A DNA stretch of 64,000 nucleotides from the NCBI GenBank assembly GCA_010015675.1, contig ML976989.1:1010656-1074655 (forward strand). The letters run 5' to 3'. The notes under the pieces are model-generated. The model did no database searches and was not told where the DNA came from. It worked only from the letters and a program-made list of their open reading frames with translations. Numbering within the stretch: the first letter of the stretch is position 1; every line of letters begins with the position of its first letter. Positions 53,588-63,845 of the stretch are shown here, piece after piece. The translations under genes were made by a program, and so were the position numbers. This DNA is from Byssothecium circinans (lineage: Eukaryota > Ascomycota > Dothideomycetes > Pleosporales > Massarinaceae).

Positions 53588-54253
53588 CCTGAATTATTTC
53601 CCCGGCGCCTTCCTCATGTCCAGGGTATATTTGATAGTGCGATCCAGTTGATCCAATCAGCTGGTCGTTGAAGTTGTCGATATTTCCACAAACCGTCTTG
53701 TTCATGATATTGATGGCGTTTTTGTGTCATTGAGAGACAGCGACAACAGTGTCTAGCCTTGTGTTTAAAAGATAATATTTCATCTGTTATTCCCCAGGGA
53801 CCCCCATATCACATTTCAGCGAGAGACCGCAACGCCGAACGCGGAATTTTATCCTCGAGCTTCCACACCATCAAAACCCTCCAACATCCCCGCGCCGCAG
53901 CTGCATTCAGGAGTATACATAGTTTACGTGCGGGAAATGCACCGGTAGATTATCACGAAACCTTCCAGTCCAGCTCCCGGGGTTGTCAGGGGCTTCGCTT
54001 ACCTCTAGGGTCTGCATTCATCTTAGCGCGCCGTGCGGACAAGCACCTCCTGTGCGGGCGTTTCTTTTCTTGGGCAGGGCTGCGGCGTTTAAGAATCGAG
54101 ACCGCGAGGGGGTTGAGCTGAGATGGCTTGAGGGGGGGATTCCGTTGGTAGTATATAAGCTGGAGGCTGGACGCCCAATGTGACGTCTTTCACGTCACAT
54201 CGTCCGTCCGTGATTCTGAGCGCGAAGTCTTAAAATTCTATCTATCGATCGTG
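53588..54253. other. Intergenic spacer
   Basis: Between the amidase and the small membrane protein gene. CACGTCACATCG near 54192 lies shortly upstream of the ATG at 54254 and may be a bZIP/CRE-type site. No gene seen. Confidence 0.4.
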
Positions 54254-54718
54254 ATGGCTTCAAAAACCCCATTCCTCTCGTCGGAGAAACGTTCCCTTCT
54301 GCCCGTCGCGGAACCATCACAACTATTAAGACAAGAAAATGACCACAGCGAAGCCGAAACGGATGCCGATCTCTCCACAACCACCCTGACTTACGCCTCT
54401 CTCGCCCTCATTGTCGTCCTCCTCCTCCTCCTCAACGCCTTCCACCTCCTCCCGCGAACCTCGCCCCTCTTCCCCTACACCGCGCTCATCGCGTCCGGGA
54501 TCCAGACCTCGGCCTGGGCATCCCTTCCCGCCCCGGTCGTGCTCTTCATTTACGCGCCGTATTTAGCGCAGCCCGGTCGCGTCGCGCAGATGCGGTATCT
54601 GACGTTTCTATTCTATCTCGTCGGGACTTGTGTCGGAGGGCTGATGTTTGGGCTGGATTTGAAGGAAGCGGTTATTGCGTTGGGCAGGGTTTATGGAGGG
54701 AATGGGTTAGCGGCTTAG
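54254..54718 (+). CDS. Small three-helix membrane protein, uncharacterised
   Basis: A 154-residue protein I cannot name. A polar, acidic N-terminus (about 45 residues) is followed by hydrophobic segments TYASLALIVVLLLLLNAFHLL, LFPYTALIASGIQTSAWASL with VVLFIYAPYL, and YLTFLFYLVGTCVGGLMFGL. Two or more TM helices are thus clear. The short loops carry Arg and Gln. The ATG at 54254 is preceded by GTG; the sequence has steady GC-rich third positions through the frame, which supports coding. The gene ends about 325 bp before the ArgJ start on the same strand. Confidence 0.75.
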   Translation: MASKTPFLSSEKRSLLPVAEPSQLLRQENDHSEAETDADLSTTTLTYASLALIVVLLLLLNAFHLLPRTSPLFPYTALIASGIQTSAWASLPAPVVLFIYAPYLAQPGRVAQMRYLTFLFYLVGTCVGGLMFGLDLKEAVIALGRVYGGNGLAA

Positions 54719-54854
54719 GTGGTGATGGATGGGGTTAGTGCGGCGGCCGGGGGTGAAGCGATAACGGATGAGCTGAAGGAACGGGAAATTTTGAGTTCGC
54801 TGTTGCGTGTCTCTTCGAGTTTTGACGTCTAGGGCGTGAGGAGTCAATTGGAAG

Positions 54855-54861
54855 TGAGTCA
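54855..54861 (+). promoter_or_regulatory. Gcn4/Cpc1-type site TGAGTCA upstream of ArgJ
   Basis: Perfect TGAGTCA (reads TGACTCA on the other strand) 184 bp before the ArgJ ATG. This is the known site for Gcn4/Cpc1/CpcA bZIP factors that drive amino-acid biosynthesis genes under starvation. Confidence 0.65.
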
Positions 54862-55044
54862 AGCTTCGGGAGGTGTGTAAAGTGGTCAAGGTACGTTGGC
54901 AAGTTTCCTGCTTCGTTGCCAGGTGTAGGCGCGCTGCGTCATACCGTCTTTCGCCATCTCCACGACTCTTTCAGAGCTTCTCACACCTCAATTGGAACTC
55001 TTTTCGGCATTTTGAGCATTCCTGCTTACATTGCGATAGCCAAA

Positions 55045-56439
55045 ATGTCTGTTACACGCCCCAATGCCCGCCTGCTCGCCCGCACACACCGAACCTTCGC
55101 ATCGCAGGTTCGCTACTACTCTGCACCGGGCGAGGGCGCGATACCTGCCGCAAAGAAAAAATACGTACCGACGACGGGCACATATCCCCTTGGTTTCCGC
55201 GCCGGAAGCGCTCATGTCGGTGTCAAGCCTTCGAATACGCGATTCGATGACCTCGCCCTCATTGCATCAGATTCACCATGCTCGGGCGCAGCCGTCTTCA
55301 CAACAAACAAGTTCCAGGCAGCGCCGGTGACAGTCAGCAGGGAGATGCTGAGGAAGAGGAGCGGAGAGGGGATAAGGGCGGTAGTAGTGAATAGCGGCTG
55401 TGCGAACGCGGTGACGGGGAGAGGAGGAATTGAGGATGCCATATACATGGGTCAAGAGACGGATCGATGCTTCATCGAGGATAGCAACGGAGAAGATGAT
55501 GGGCAAGGGAGCCGGAGTATCGTGATGAGCACCGGGGTCATCGGTCAACGACTTCCTATCCAGAAGATCATCTCCAAGCTGCCGACCGCATACTACAACC
55601 TAGGGAGTTCACACGACCACTGGCTCAGCGCAGCCCGGGCGATATGCACCACAGACACCTTTCCTAAACTCGTCTCGAAGACATTCACCCTGCCGGGCAG
55701 CTCGGAAGAATACCACATCGCAGGCATGACTAAAGGCGCCGGCATGATCCACCCTAATATGGCCACTCTCCTAGGCATAATATGCACCGATGCCCCCATC
55801 GCTTCCGGACCTCTTCAGCAAGCACTTACATCCGCCATCACAAAATCTTTCAACAGCATATCAATCGACGGTGACACATCCACCAACGACACCGTCGCCA
55901 TCCTTGCCAACGGCGCCGCAGGGGGCGAGACCATCACCATCACCTCCTCAGCCGACTTTGAAGCCTTCCAAGAAACCCTAACCTCCTTCGCTATTGACCT
56001 TGCCAAACTCGTCGTCCGCGACGGCGAAGGCGCCACTAAATTCGTCACTATCCGCGTCACGAATGCAAAGAGCTACAATGACGCCAAACGCGTTGGGTCA
56101 ACCATTGCTCGCTCGCCGCTCGTCAAGACGGCTCTCTACGGCAAAGACGCTAATTGGGGCCGCATTCTCTGTGCTACTGGGTACGCTGAGGGGGTTGAGT
56201 CAGTCGTTCCTGAAGAGACGAGCGTGAGCTTTGTGCCGGCGGATGGGAGCGAGGAGTTGAAGCTGCTGGTTAGGGGCGAGCCGGAATCGGTGGATGAGGA
56301 GAGGGCGGCGAAGATTTTGGAAAGCGAGGATTTGGAGATTGTGGTCAAGCTTAGCGAGAGGTTTGATGCGGAGGCTACGGTTTGGACCTGTGATTTTAGT
56401 CATGAGTATGTTACTATTAATGGGGATTATAGGACGTGA
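55045..56439 (+). CDS. Arginine biosynthesis bifunctional ArgJ, mitochondrial (glutamate/ornithine acetyltransferase)
   Basis: Transfers the acetyl group from N-acetylornithine to glutamate (and can acetylate glutamate) in the mitochondrial arginine pathway. 464 residues, no intron. The ATG at 55045 gives a good presequence ([20 protein letters not shown]); the open frame upstream is leader. Seen: GYPLGF-like start ([11 protein letters not shown]), [23 protein letters not shown], and the self-cleavage site [15 protein letters not shown], where the chain is cut before Thr241, which becomes the nucleophile; then [16 protein letters not shown] and the C-terminal [14 protein letters not shown] and [15 protein letters not shown]. 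All catalytic features are intact. Confidence 0.96.
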   Translation: MSVTRPNARLLARTHRTFASQVRYYSAPGEGAIPAAKKKYVPTTGTYPLGFRAGSAHVGVKPSNTRFDDLALIASDSPCSGAAVFTTNKFQAAPVTVSREMLRKRSGEGIRAVVVNSGCANAVTGRGGIEDAIYMGQETDRCFIEDSNGEDDGQGSRSIVMSTGVIGQRLPIQKIISKLPTAYYNLGSSHDHWLSAARAICTTDTFPKLVSKTFTLPGSSEEYHIAGMTKGAGMIHPNMATLLGIICTDAPIASGPLQQALTSAITKSFNSISIDGDTSTNDTVAILANGAAGGETITITSSADFEAFQETLTSFAIDLAKLVVRDGEGATKFVTIRVTNAKSYNDAKRVGSTIARSPLVKTALYGKDANWGRILCATGYAEGVESVVPEETSVSFVPADGSEELKLLVRGEPESVDEERAAKILESEDLEIVVKLSERFDAEATVWTCDFSHEYVTINGDYRT

Positions 56440-56829
56440 GGAGAAGAGGGGCCGGATGGAGATGGGCCGGTGTTGTAGATGTCAGTCATATAAGCGTTGT
56501 ACTGTTCAGGCAGATACGATAGCGGATGTATCTGGAGCGTCAATGTGCTACCTTGGAATGGTATCCTCTTTTCGTCTACAGAGAAAAGGAGAGGAATGGA
56601 TACGGAACATCGACATCCATGTGCTCCGTTTTGTGTAACCACCGGCCCTTACCTCATTGGCCCGCCGCATCTATCACATCCCTGCTACCGTGCCGCACCG
56701 CCCCTGCGTCTTACCACAGTAGCTACACAGGCCACCTACATGAACACCTCGGCAACACGCCGTCGAGTTCTACAAATCTCACGCGAGAGCCCCAACCTCC
56801 CATCAACTATATTAAACACACCAAGTACA
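56440..56829. other. Spacer between ArgJ and the alpha/beta hydrolase
   Basis: About 390 bp: ArgJ 3' UTR followed by the hydrolase promoter and leader. No gene seen. Confidence 0.4.
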
Positions 56830-58262
56830 ATGGCTGACTCGTCCTTTGGCTTCAACGTCACGGAACACATTATCCCTTGCCAACATATCCGCGGCTACCG
56901 TCATGCTACTCACGATGCGACGGCGGTTCTGCGGCTCGCGGTAAAAGAGTACACACCGAAAGCAAAGAATGAGATCAAGGAGGGCGCGGTTACGGTTATT
57001 GCGGCGCATGCTAATGGGATTGTTAAGGTAAGTGAAATAACCAATGCTTCAAATGAACGTGGTCCAAGTGGATGGGATATAGGAAGCATACGAACCGATA
57101 TGGGAGGAGTTGAGACTCCGGATGGATGGCATGCTTCGAGCCATTTGGTTTGCGGATACCTCGCATCAAGGTGCCAGCGGTGTTTTGAACGAGGCGTTAC
57201 AAGGGGATGACCGTGAGTTTTTACGTCTTTTAATCAACATGGGACGAAGAGTTGATGCGTCGGTACAGCGAATTACTTCGATCACTCGAGAGACTTGCTG
57301 GGCATGGTGAACCATTTCCGTGACAGAATGCAGCCACCTCTCGTAGGCGTAGCACACAGCGCTGGATGTGCTCAACTGTAAGCCTCTCTCCAACTACTGG
57401 GAAGAGCTATAGCTCACCATGAAATCCATACAGAACACACCTCTCCTTCACCCATCCCCGCCTCTTCACCGGCCTCCTCTTCATCGAACCCGTAATGTGG
57501 AGCACCCACCCCCCCGGACCCAACGCCTCCCGCCTAACCAGTCTCCGCCGCGACCTCTGGCCCTCGCGCGAAGCCGCCCGCGCCGACTTCCTCAAAAGCC
57601 CCTTCTACTCGACCTGGGACCCCCGAACCCTAGACCGCTACCTCGCCCACGGACTCCGCGAAACGCCAACGCCAATCTACCCCAACGCAACCCCCGGCTC
57701 CGTAACACTAACAACCACCAAGCACCAAGAAGCCTGGCTCTTCCTCCGCTCCACCTTCCGCCCCTTACCCCCCGACGGCAAACCGGACGAGGTCGAACGC
57801 TACATCACCGCTGACTTCAACGACGACCAGGCTTCCTACCTGTTCCACCGCGGCGAACCCGGCATCGCAATCTCCCTGCTCCCGCACCTCCAGCCGCACG
57901 TCCTTTGGGTCTACGGCGAGAAATCCTACGTCAACACGCCCGCCTCGCGCGAGAAAAACGTCCTGCTGACGGGCACGCAGAACCGCGCGAGCGGCGGCGT
58001 GGACGCGGGCGCGGTGAAGATGCGGATTGTGCGGAAGGGGGGCCATTTGTTTCCGCTGCAGATGGTGGGGGAGACGGCCGAAGTGATTGCGCCGTTTCTG
58101 AAGGAGATGGCGGAGAGGGCGCGCAGGGAAGAGGCGTTTTGGAGGGGGTATGATAGTGGGAAGAGTGAGAGGGGTGGGTCGGTTTTGTCGGGGAAGTGGG
58201 TCGAGGAGGCAGGGAAGAAGGGTTATGCGAAGAGGCCGAGAGGGGAGGGGAGTAAGCTCTGA
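56830..58262 (+). CDS. Peroxisomal alpha/beta hydrolase (LPX1/AKT2-like)
   Basis: Four exons (56830-57027, 57083-57212, 57269-57377, 57434-58262) give 421 residues ending EGSKL, a canonical PTS1 peroxisome signal. Introns of 55, 56 and 56 bp keep phase and restore the family order: EHIIPCQHIRGYRHATHD, then VIAAHANGIVKEAYEPIWEE, AIWFADTSHQGASGVL, FDHSRDLLGMVNHF, the nucleophile elbow GVAHSAGCAQL (Ser between His and Ala), LLFIEPVMW, and the His-containing KGGHLFPLQ near the C-terminus. Family knowledge: yeast Lpx1 is a peroxisomal lipase, and Alternaria AKT2 in host-selective toxin synthesis belongs here; most members, however, are not in toxin clusters. I see no toxin cluster genes around it, so a general peroxisomal esterase/lipase role is the safer call. 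Confidence 0.9.
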
Positions 58263-59391
58263 GGAAGGGTTGTGGTGCGGGGGATGGTGGCGGTAAGGGG
58301 GGGAGGGGGCGGGCGGGCGTGGCACGGGGTATATTTATAGACTTGGTATAAAAAAACGTACAGTATATCATTTACCTACCAAACATGTGATCTAGTGGTA
58401 AAGGTGTTGCTGGCGCATCTACGTCATATAACGTGATCCTAGTAGAGACCTATATTCGGTTCGTAGCGTGCTCCATCTCTTATTTGTTTTTGTTTCTTTT
58501 TTCTTGTTCTCTTTACTCCTTGACGAACGGGTATGTGGTCTCCTGGAAAGGCGCTCTGGTGTGTACGTAGGATGAGCACTGTCTGTGAAAGAGCATGACA
58601 TTCGTGTCCTAGTGGTAGAACGCGGTCTTTTGGATAACGCATATGGCGCTGTATCTCCCTAGGGTAAGCTTTATGGTATTGAGCAAGCTTATATCGCAAG
58701 GGCTTTTTTGTTGGACTGAATAATTCTGCATATGGTCGCCTCTCCTAAGCTCTTCTGCTCCGGAAACTTTTCGTTACTCTTCTCTCTTATGATCTTGATC
58801 TGAGTGCTGTCTCTTTTTCTGGATATTTTTCTAGTGCACGTGCCTATTGTGCCATCTTTTCGATAGCCGCTATGCCGTCCCCATCATGATCTTATGACTT
58901 GGCGAATATATGTAAGAAAAATTCAGTGTTTGGCTAGAAAAGGGGTAAAAAGGATTCCATGCACACGTAACACCAGAGCGTCTTGCCACTAGACGATATG
59001 CCGCAAGTTTTCTGTTCTAATAAAAGTTTGTAGTTGATGCCTTTGAGGAGTAAGGAGGGCCTGCTGACACCACTGGGCTGCACAGTGCAAACGAAGCAAC
59101 AGCGTTTACTAGCGCACCCATCGCCTTACTCTCGGGGAGTTATTGACTACGGACAGCCTTTTCATATATTCTGGGCAAATTTTACGATAGTGGGACTACG
59201 ATTTCAGTACCCACGCGCTTCTCTCACTGCTATTCCTCAATTAGGACTAGCACGCTCACTAGTGTCTCATTGGGAGTTTAAAACCCCGCGCACATACATA
59301 CCATACATACACTCTCACTGTCACACACCCGCCTCAACCCATCTTCACACTCCCTCTATTCCCATCCACTTATTCAGCCATCGGCGCCGAC
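58263..59391. other. Intergenic with three tRNA-like fragments
   Basis: About 1.1 kb. Three short stretches carry A-box-like (CTAGTGG(T/C)A(A/G)) sequence followed by weak B-box-like remains: plus strand near 58390-58440, plus strand near 58605-58665, minus strand near 58995-58930. None folds by eye into a full cloverleaf. Otherwise AT-rich with no gene. Confidence 0.4.
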
Positions 59392-60396
59392 ATGTCCTCC
59401 CGTCAGCTTGTTCCACAGCTCCACGCCCGCGCCGTCGAAAACCTGCGAATCAAGCTCAAGATACTGCCGCCCCGCATCTTCACCCGTGGCAAACCGACTA
59501 TCATCGACATCTACCATGCCATCAACACCGACCCCGGCGACAAGCAGAGCAAGCTACATGTAGACGGCATCCCCAATGAGATACAGCTGGAGTATTTCTT
59601 CGCCAATTACAACGAGCTAGCTACGTACCAATTCATTGCACTACAGGCGCCGGCTCCCCTCAATGTTGCCGCCGCACCGTGGTTCTACCAGACCGATCAA
59701 GGCCACTCCTTCTCCAAGTCTCACCGTTGCGTCAAGTACAACATCCTCTTGATGTTGATGATATCAGCTAGCAGCGATTCCGACGCCTACAAATCCACCG
59801 AAGACTTCCGAGGTGCCTTAATTCGTGCATGGTGGGAAGCCATGTCGAAACCCGATGATTTTACCCATCGCAACGCGTTCATCCAAGGATGGCACACCTC
59901 CGACATTGATCTCATCTGGTTCAGGAACACACAACTCTTCCTGATGGCGAGCGCCCTCAAGCAAGCCTCCTCCAGCCTTCCGCAGCTCCCGTGCTCGCTC
60001 GATGAGTTTCTGATGAAAGCTCGCGAGAACCCGAACTTCCTTCGCACGCACGGAACCACATGGGCTTTGCGGATGTTGTCGGACACTGTCCCGCCTAGCG
60101 TCAAAGGGAATGAGCAAGCTAAGAAGACTCCTGGCGGTGGAGTAGCGCAGAGTACCGACGTGGACATGGCCGAAAACTCACCGCCAGACTTCCTCACGGA
60201 CGCACACTTCGACACGCCTCTTCTTCGCTCCCTGCTTACGTATGTCCCACCTCTTCTTGTGGACGTCAAGCAACCTTCTCCTAGACTGGAAACGCAGAAT
60301 GCATGGATGAACACTTACGATGCGGTGGGTTTGTTCCAGCGAAAGATGAGCGCTCCTCAGAGCTTGGCGGATCTCTTTGCGAATATCCAGCTTTAA
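59392..60396 (+). CDS. Uncharacterised fungal protein
   Basis: A 334-residue single-exon frame from ATG at 59392, with steady codon use and a leader rich in CA/TC before it. I do not recognise a family. Visible: an N-terminal basic region, a mixed middle with aromatic residues (APWFYQTDQGHSFSKSHRC, IRAWWEAMSKPDDF, HRNAFIQGWHTSDIDLIWF), and a polar Gly/Pro-containing linker before an end rich in Leu and Pro. No signal peptide, no membrane segment, no obvious catalytic motif. It borders an AT-rich, repeat-like region. Confidence 0.65.
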   Translation: MSSRQLVPQLHARAVENLRIKLKILPPRIFTRGKPTIIDIYHAINTDPGDKQSKLHVDGIPNEIQLEYFFANYNELATYQFIALQAPAPLNVAAAPWFYQTDQGHSFSKSHRCVKYNILLMLMISASSDSDAYKSTEDFRGALIRAWWEAMSKPDDFTHRNAFIQGWHTSDIDLIWFRNTQLFLMASALKQASSSLPQLPCSLDEFLMKARENPNFLRTHGTTWALRMLSDTVPPSVKGNEQAKKTPGGGVAQSTDVDMAENSPPDFLTDAHFDTPLLRSLLTYVPPLLVDVKQPSPRLETQNAWMNTYDAVGLFQRKMSAPQSLADLFANIQL

Positions 60397-62299
60397 AGAG
60401 TCTCGCGGCTCAGCGACTGGCATAATGAGGCTGTCAAATAGCTCACAGAAAGGTATTTAGATAAAGGCTCCAGAGTATGTGGTTCTCTAAGGCATCGTCC
60501 TCAGGCGGTGATCCAGAGGTGATAATGAATAAGTTTTGTAGAAATCTATGCATCTTCCTATGATAAAAGTGACAGTAACATACTTAAAAGGTATTTTATG
60601 CCCTTAAAGTAATGGCCTCCGTTAGGTTATGCAGGAAACTATGGGACGTCCAGGATCCTAACTGTGATGTGAAACCATTAGTGTACTAATATTATCACTC
60701 ACTACTTCCGTAGTAAGTTGTTAGATGTGTATCAAATACTTCTGTATTCGTGATATGTCTCGCTGTTTACTTCACTTGCATTTACAATGTGTTAACAGCA
60801 ACGAATCCTTCTCACCTCTGCCACAAACACTGCCCTGTTATAACGTACGGCGTGTTGTTAGGAGCCTGGACCTCCTTTACCAACTTTCCGAATTCCTATT
60901 ATATGCAAAATCCAACGCTTCAATCATGCATCACTCATCGTTGCAGATTGCTCAACTTTCTCACGAAGATAGGCACCCGCACTACCATGAACATGCTTCG
61001 CATCGTGCTTTTATAATTCACATCTATTGTGGAAGATATCACTGCTGAATCTTAGAGGGAATGGGTGTAAGGGCGGTGCTAACATGCACTGCGCATATGA
61101 TACTAGTGTTCATGTGTCTCGGCAAGGACAGAGAAGATACCCACTATTAACTAATGTACTACAGGATGAGAACAGTCGCGCTGCAACGTTTAGCTGGGAG
61201 ACCATGTACTCGAAAGGATACGAAAGTAGCCCCGCAAAGCTTTGTCAAACATAACCATGGTCGGAACTCTTTGACTTGAGATGAAAGCACTTGTTGGAAT
61301 TTTGGTAGAAGCATACATGTTGCTTGCACGGAACTCTGCATGGACAAGGCCGGGAATAGTCGAGAGTGCGATGAATAGAGCTTACTACATAAACTTAGAA
61401 CATCACCGCGAAGGAGGAAAGAGAACTGCCTTTATTATAACGGATCATCCTATCCATTATCTTGAAACCAGGGAAGTTCGAGAAATCCATACTCTGTAAA
61501 CAGCATCGAAACTAGAGTCGATGAACTATACAACCTTATAACTAAACGAAACCATGGGGCTATGATACTACACAGCGAGGTTTAATGAAGCATTTCTATC
61601 ATCTTATGGAAGGTCCTAGCAGCACTGACTAATTAGCCCGTACCTTTGACAAGTTCACCCGCAGAGATGTATCAGAGTGTATTGTCACATAATATAACCG
61701 TGGACTTAGCACTCTTCTAGCCTTATACAGGCGAGCAATGATAATGACCATATATTATAAGCCTGAAGTGATTAACATCCGTATTCCTGCGGTACTCCAG
61801 CGTATAGCCCTATCTACACATAAAATAGTGTAACAACTGGAGAGTTAATCTAGAGTTAGCTTAAACTATACTAGGGTACGACGTAGCTAACGTAGTGAAG
61901 CGCCCGGAGTGCCTTTGTATAATTCGAAAAAGGATATACTGCTATTTCTGGGATGTTAGACTCGGTCCGTTCTCTATATTTTCCCGTCGGCTCGTTTCTT
62001 GCAACCGAGAGACATAGGCAGGCTCATCTGCCAACACCAACAGCTGGGTTCGATGCAATATTTTTCCTCCAATAGTTGAGCACTACCGATAATGACCCCT
62101 TATTTCAATAAAAAGCTGACAAGATAGGGAAATTTAGATTAGAAGATGTGGCGTATCATATATGTACGCTATATATGTAGATATAACGAGATTGAACTCA
62201 AGTTTTATATCGTGCCGTAGCAAAAGCCTGCGTACCCTCTACCCACATCTAAGATAAAGAAGGATAGGCAATAAATCGCGCTGTGCTAAGGTATACCCA
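60397..62299. other. AT-rich region without genes
   Basis: About 1.9 kb with many TA steps (for example 61740-62260), stop-rich in all frames. It looks like decayed, possibly RIP-mutated repeat DNA at the edge of a transposon-rich area. Frames at 60725-61499 show no motif. Confidence 0.5.
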
Positions 62300-63678
62300 C
62301 TACTCCTGTTTTAACATTGGAGCAGACATCTCATTAGCTAGACTTTTGAAGAGAATGTCCGCATCGTCTAACGCATGGTCGTCGGGGAAAAAGCCCCCCT
62401 GTGGACAGAGAGAACGCACGATACTTTTGACCGATAAAGAAAGTTCCCTTCCTACTTCTTTTCCCTTGGTCGTTTGAGGGGCATGGCTTATTTTGTAACA
62501 AGACATACCAGTGGGGTCGTATTTAGAAGACACCATGAAATGGCATCTTGTATCCGTGCGAGCTCCCTTCTGCATAAAGGTGCGTACAGTTTCAGCCAAG
62601 GAAACAGTCTGCTCCATAGAAACTTCGAAGTAAGACAGGATGCCATTTTGGACTTCACGAGTTTGTGAAAATGCTGTAGTCAGGTATTGCTCCCAAGGGG
62701 ATCTTCCATCGAAAGTCTCGTTGGGATTCGCTCCTGATCCCAGAAGAACCTGGATCATGCGGTTGTATGGAAGTTGGTCTTGTCGTATGTAGCAGGTTAG
62801 CCATAGCGGTGGGACAGAGGTACCACTGCTATGGAGAATTGAGGGTTCTTGTTCCAGCCACTTTGCAACATGGGAGGAGTGATCGCCGCTGAGGAGAATT
62901 ATCACGCTCAAGAGGCTACCAGTTGATGGATTCCAGCGAAGGGCGTTTATCCTCATCTTGTATACAAGTAGTACTTGAAAAATACGGTTTAGGGAGGTTG
63001 CAGAGTGTTGGTCTTTGCAGTCGGGATTCGGGATCGGTTGAGAGAGAGCCAGTTCGAATTCTTTCCAGTGTATGATGACGTTGGAGCAGGATACACCTTC
63101 GGTAGTCCTCATAAATCTTTCAAATATTCCTTTGAGTTTGTACTCTACCGAGCAAAAACCTGCGTAACATTTGAGCTTGTCGTAGTGGACATCTTCGATG
63201 ATCAGAAACACTGCTCTTATCGGAGCAATTCCAGCTCTTTGTCGAAGGAACCGAAGCCCCTTCTCATCAAGAGAAGCTTGCTCATATAGCGCCTTCTCTG
63301 GGCATGTTCTTGGAATATGAGGTTGTGGCTGGTATCGTCTTTGGCCGAAATGGCATTCTCGAGGACCTTCCGTACATGCTTCGCGTTCCGGTCGCAGACT
63401 TGGGAACAATCAATTAAGTGGGGCTGGCGCAGTGAAATTGAATTGATTGATTACCTATTCGGGCTAGAGAATTCCCTGTATAGGTTTAACCCCTACTTAA
63501 TTGGGTTAGCGGTGGTTTCTACAGAGCCGATTGAATTGATTGTTCCCAAGTCTGTCCGGTCGTAACGATCCATATCGTCCGAGAGACCGCTGACGGACTT
63601 CCTGATCTCTTTTGCGGTTGATACGATATTGCGAGCGGCAGCGACGAGCTCGAAGACCTCGATCGCCAGCCCGACTGC
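62300..63678 (-). pseudogene. NLR-type gene relic with two hAT-family insertions
   Basis: The 5' end (63678-63555) keeps a typical NLR leader: AVGLAIEVFELVAAARNIVS, then TAKEIRKSVSGLSDDM. The MITE at 63395-63554 breaks it, and the frame beyond is shifted. From about 63409 to 62300 a frame of 369 codons carries C-terminal NLR pieces, with an ankyrin-like unit (MIQVLLGSGANPNETFDGRS followed by PWEQYL). The central NACHT domain is absent, and there is no initiator ATG because the larger hAT element starts just upstream at 63679. It is therefore a pseudogene with deletion plus two insertions; the 3' frame could still be expressed, but I see no evidence. Confidence 0.65.
63387..63562. mobile_element. 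hAT-like MITE (160 bp) with perfect TIRs and 8-bp target duplication
   Basis: The element spans 63395-63554. Left end reads CAGACTTGGGAACAATCAA plus TT; the right end is its exact inverted repeat (21 of 21). It is flanked on both sides by TCCGGTCG (63387-63394 and 63555-63562), an 8-bp target-site duplication typical of hAT transposons. There is no open frame for a transposase, so it is non-autonomous. Confidence 0.92.
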
Positions 63679-63690
63679 CAGACTTGTCAA

Positions 63691-63815
63691 CAATCAAGCC
63701 GATCAAGCCTTAGCCTCCGGCTTGACTTGAGGCTTGAACATGGTGTTAAGAGGCTTGATTGATTGGCTTGATTGCAGTATTAGCTTGAGGCTTGATTGAA
63801 AAGCTTGATTGGCTT
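63691..63815. repeat. Subterminal repeats GGCTTGATT / AATCAAGCC
   Basis: The 8-9-mer GGCTTGA(TT) occurs at least six times, with two inverted copies (AATCAAGCC, GATCAAGCC) at 63692-63709. Clustered short subterminal repeats of this kind are transposase-binding sites in hAT elements. Confidence 0.75.
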
Positions 63816-63845
63816 GGTGTTTTACAGATCGATTGCCTATACTAA

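Noticed and set aside
56830..58262. Host-selective toxin gene cluster around the AKT2-like hydrolase
   Set aside because: Neighbours are ArgJ, a small membrane protein and unknown genes; no companion biosynthetic genes are present.
60725..61499. Several 60-107 codon frames in the AT-rich region
   Set aside because: No conserved motif, unbiased codons, and all are in DNA that looks mutated and repeat-like.
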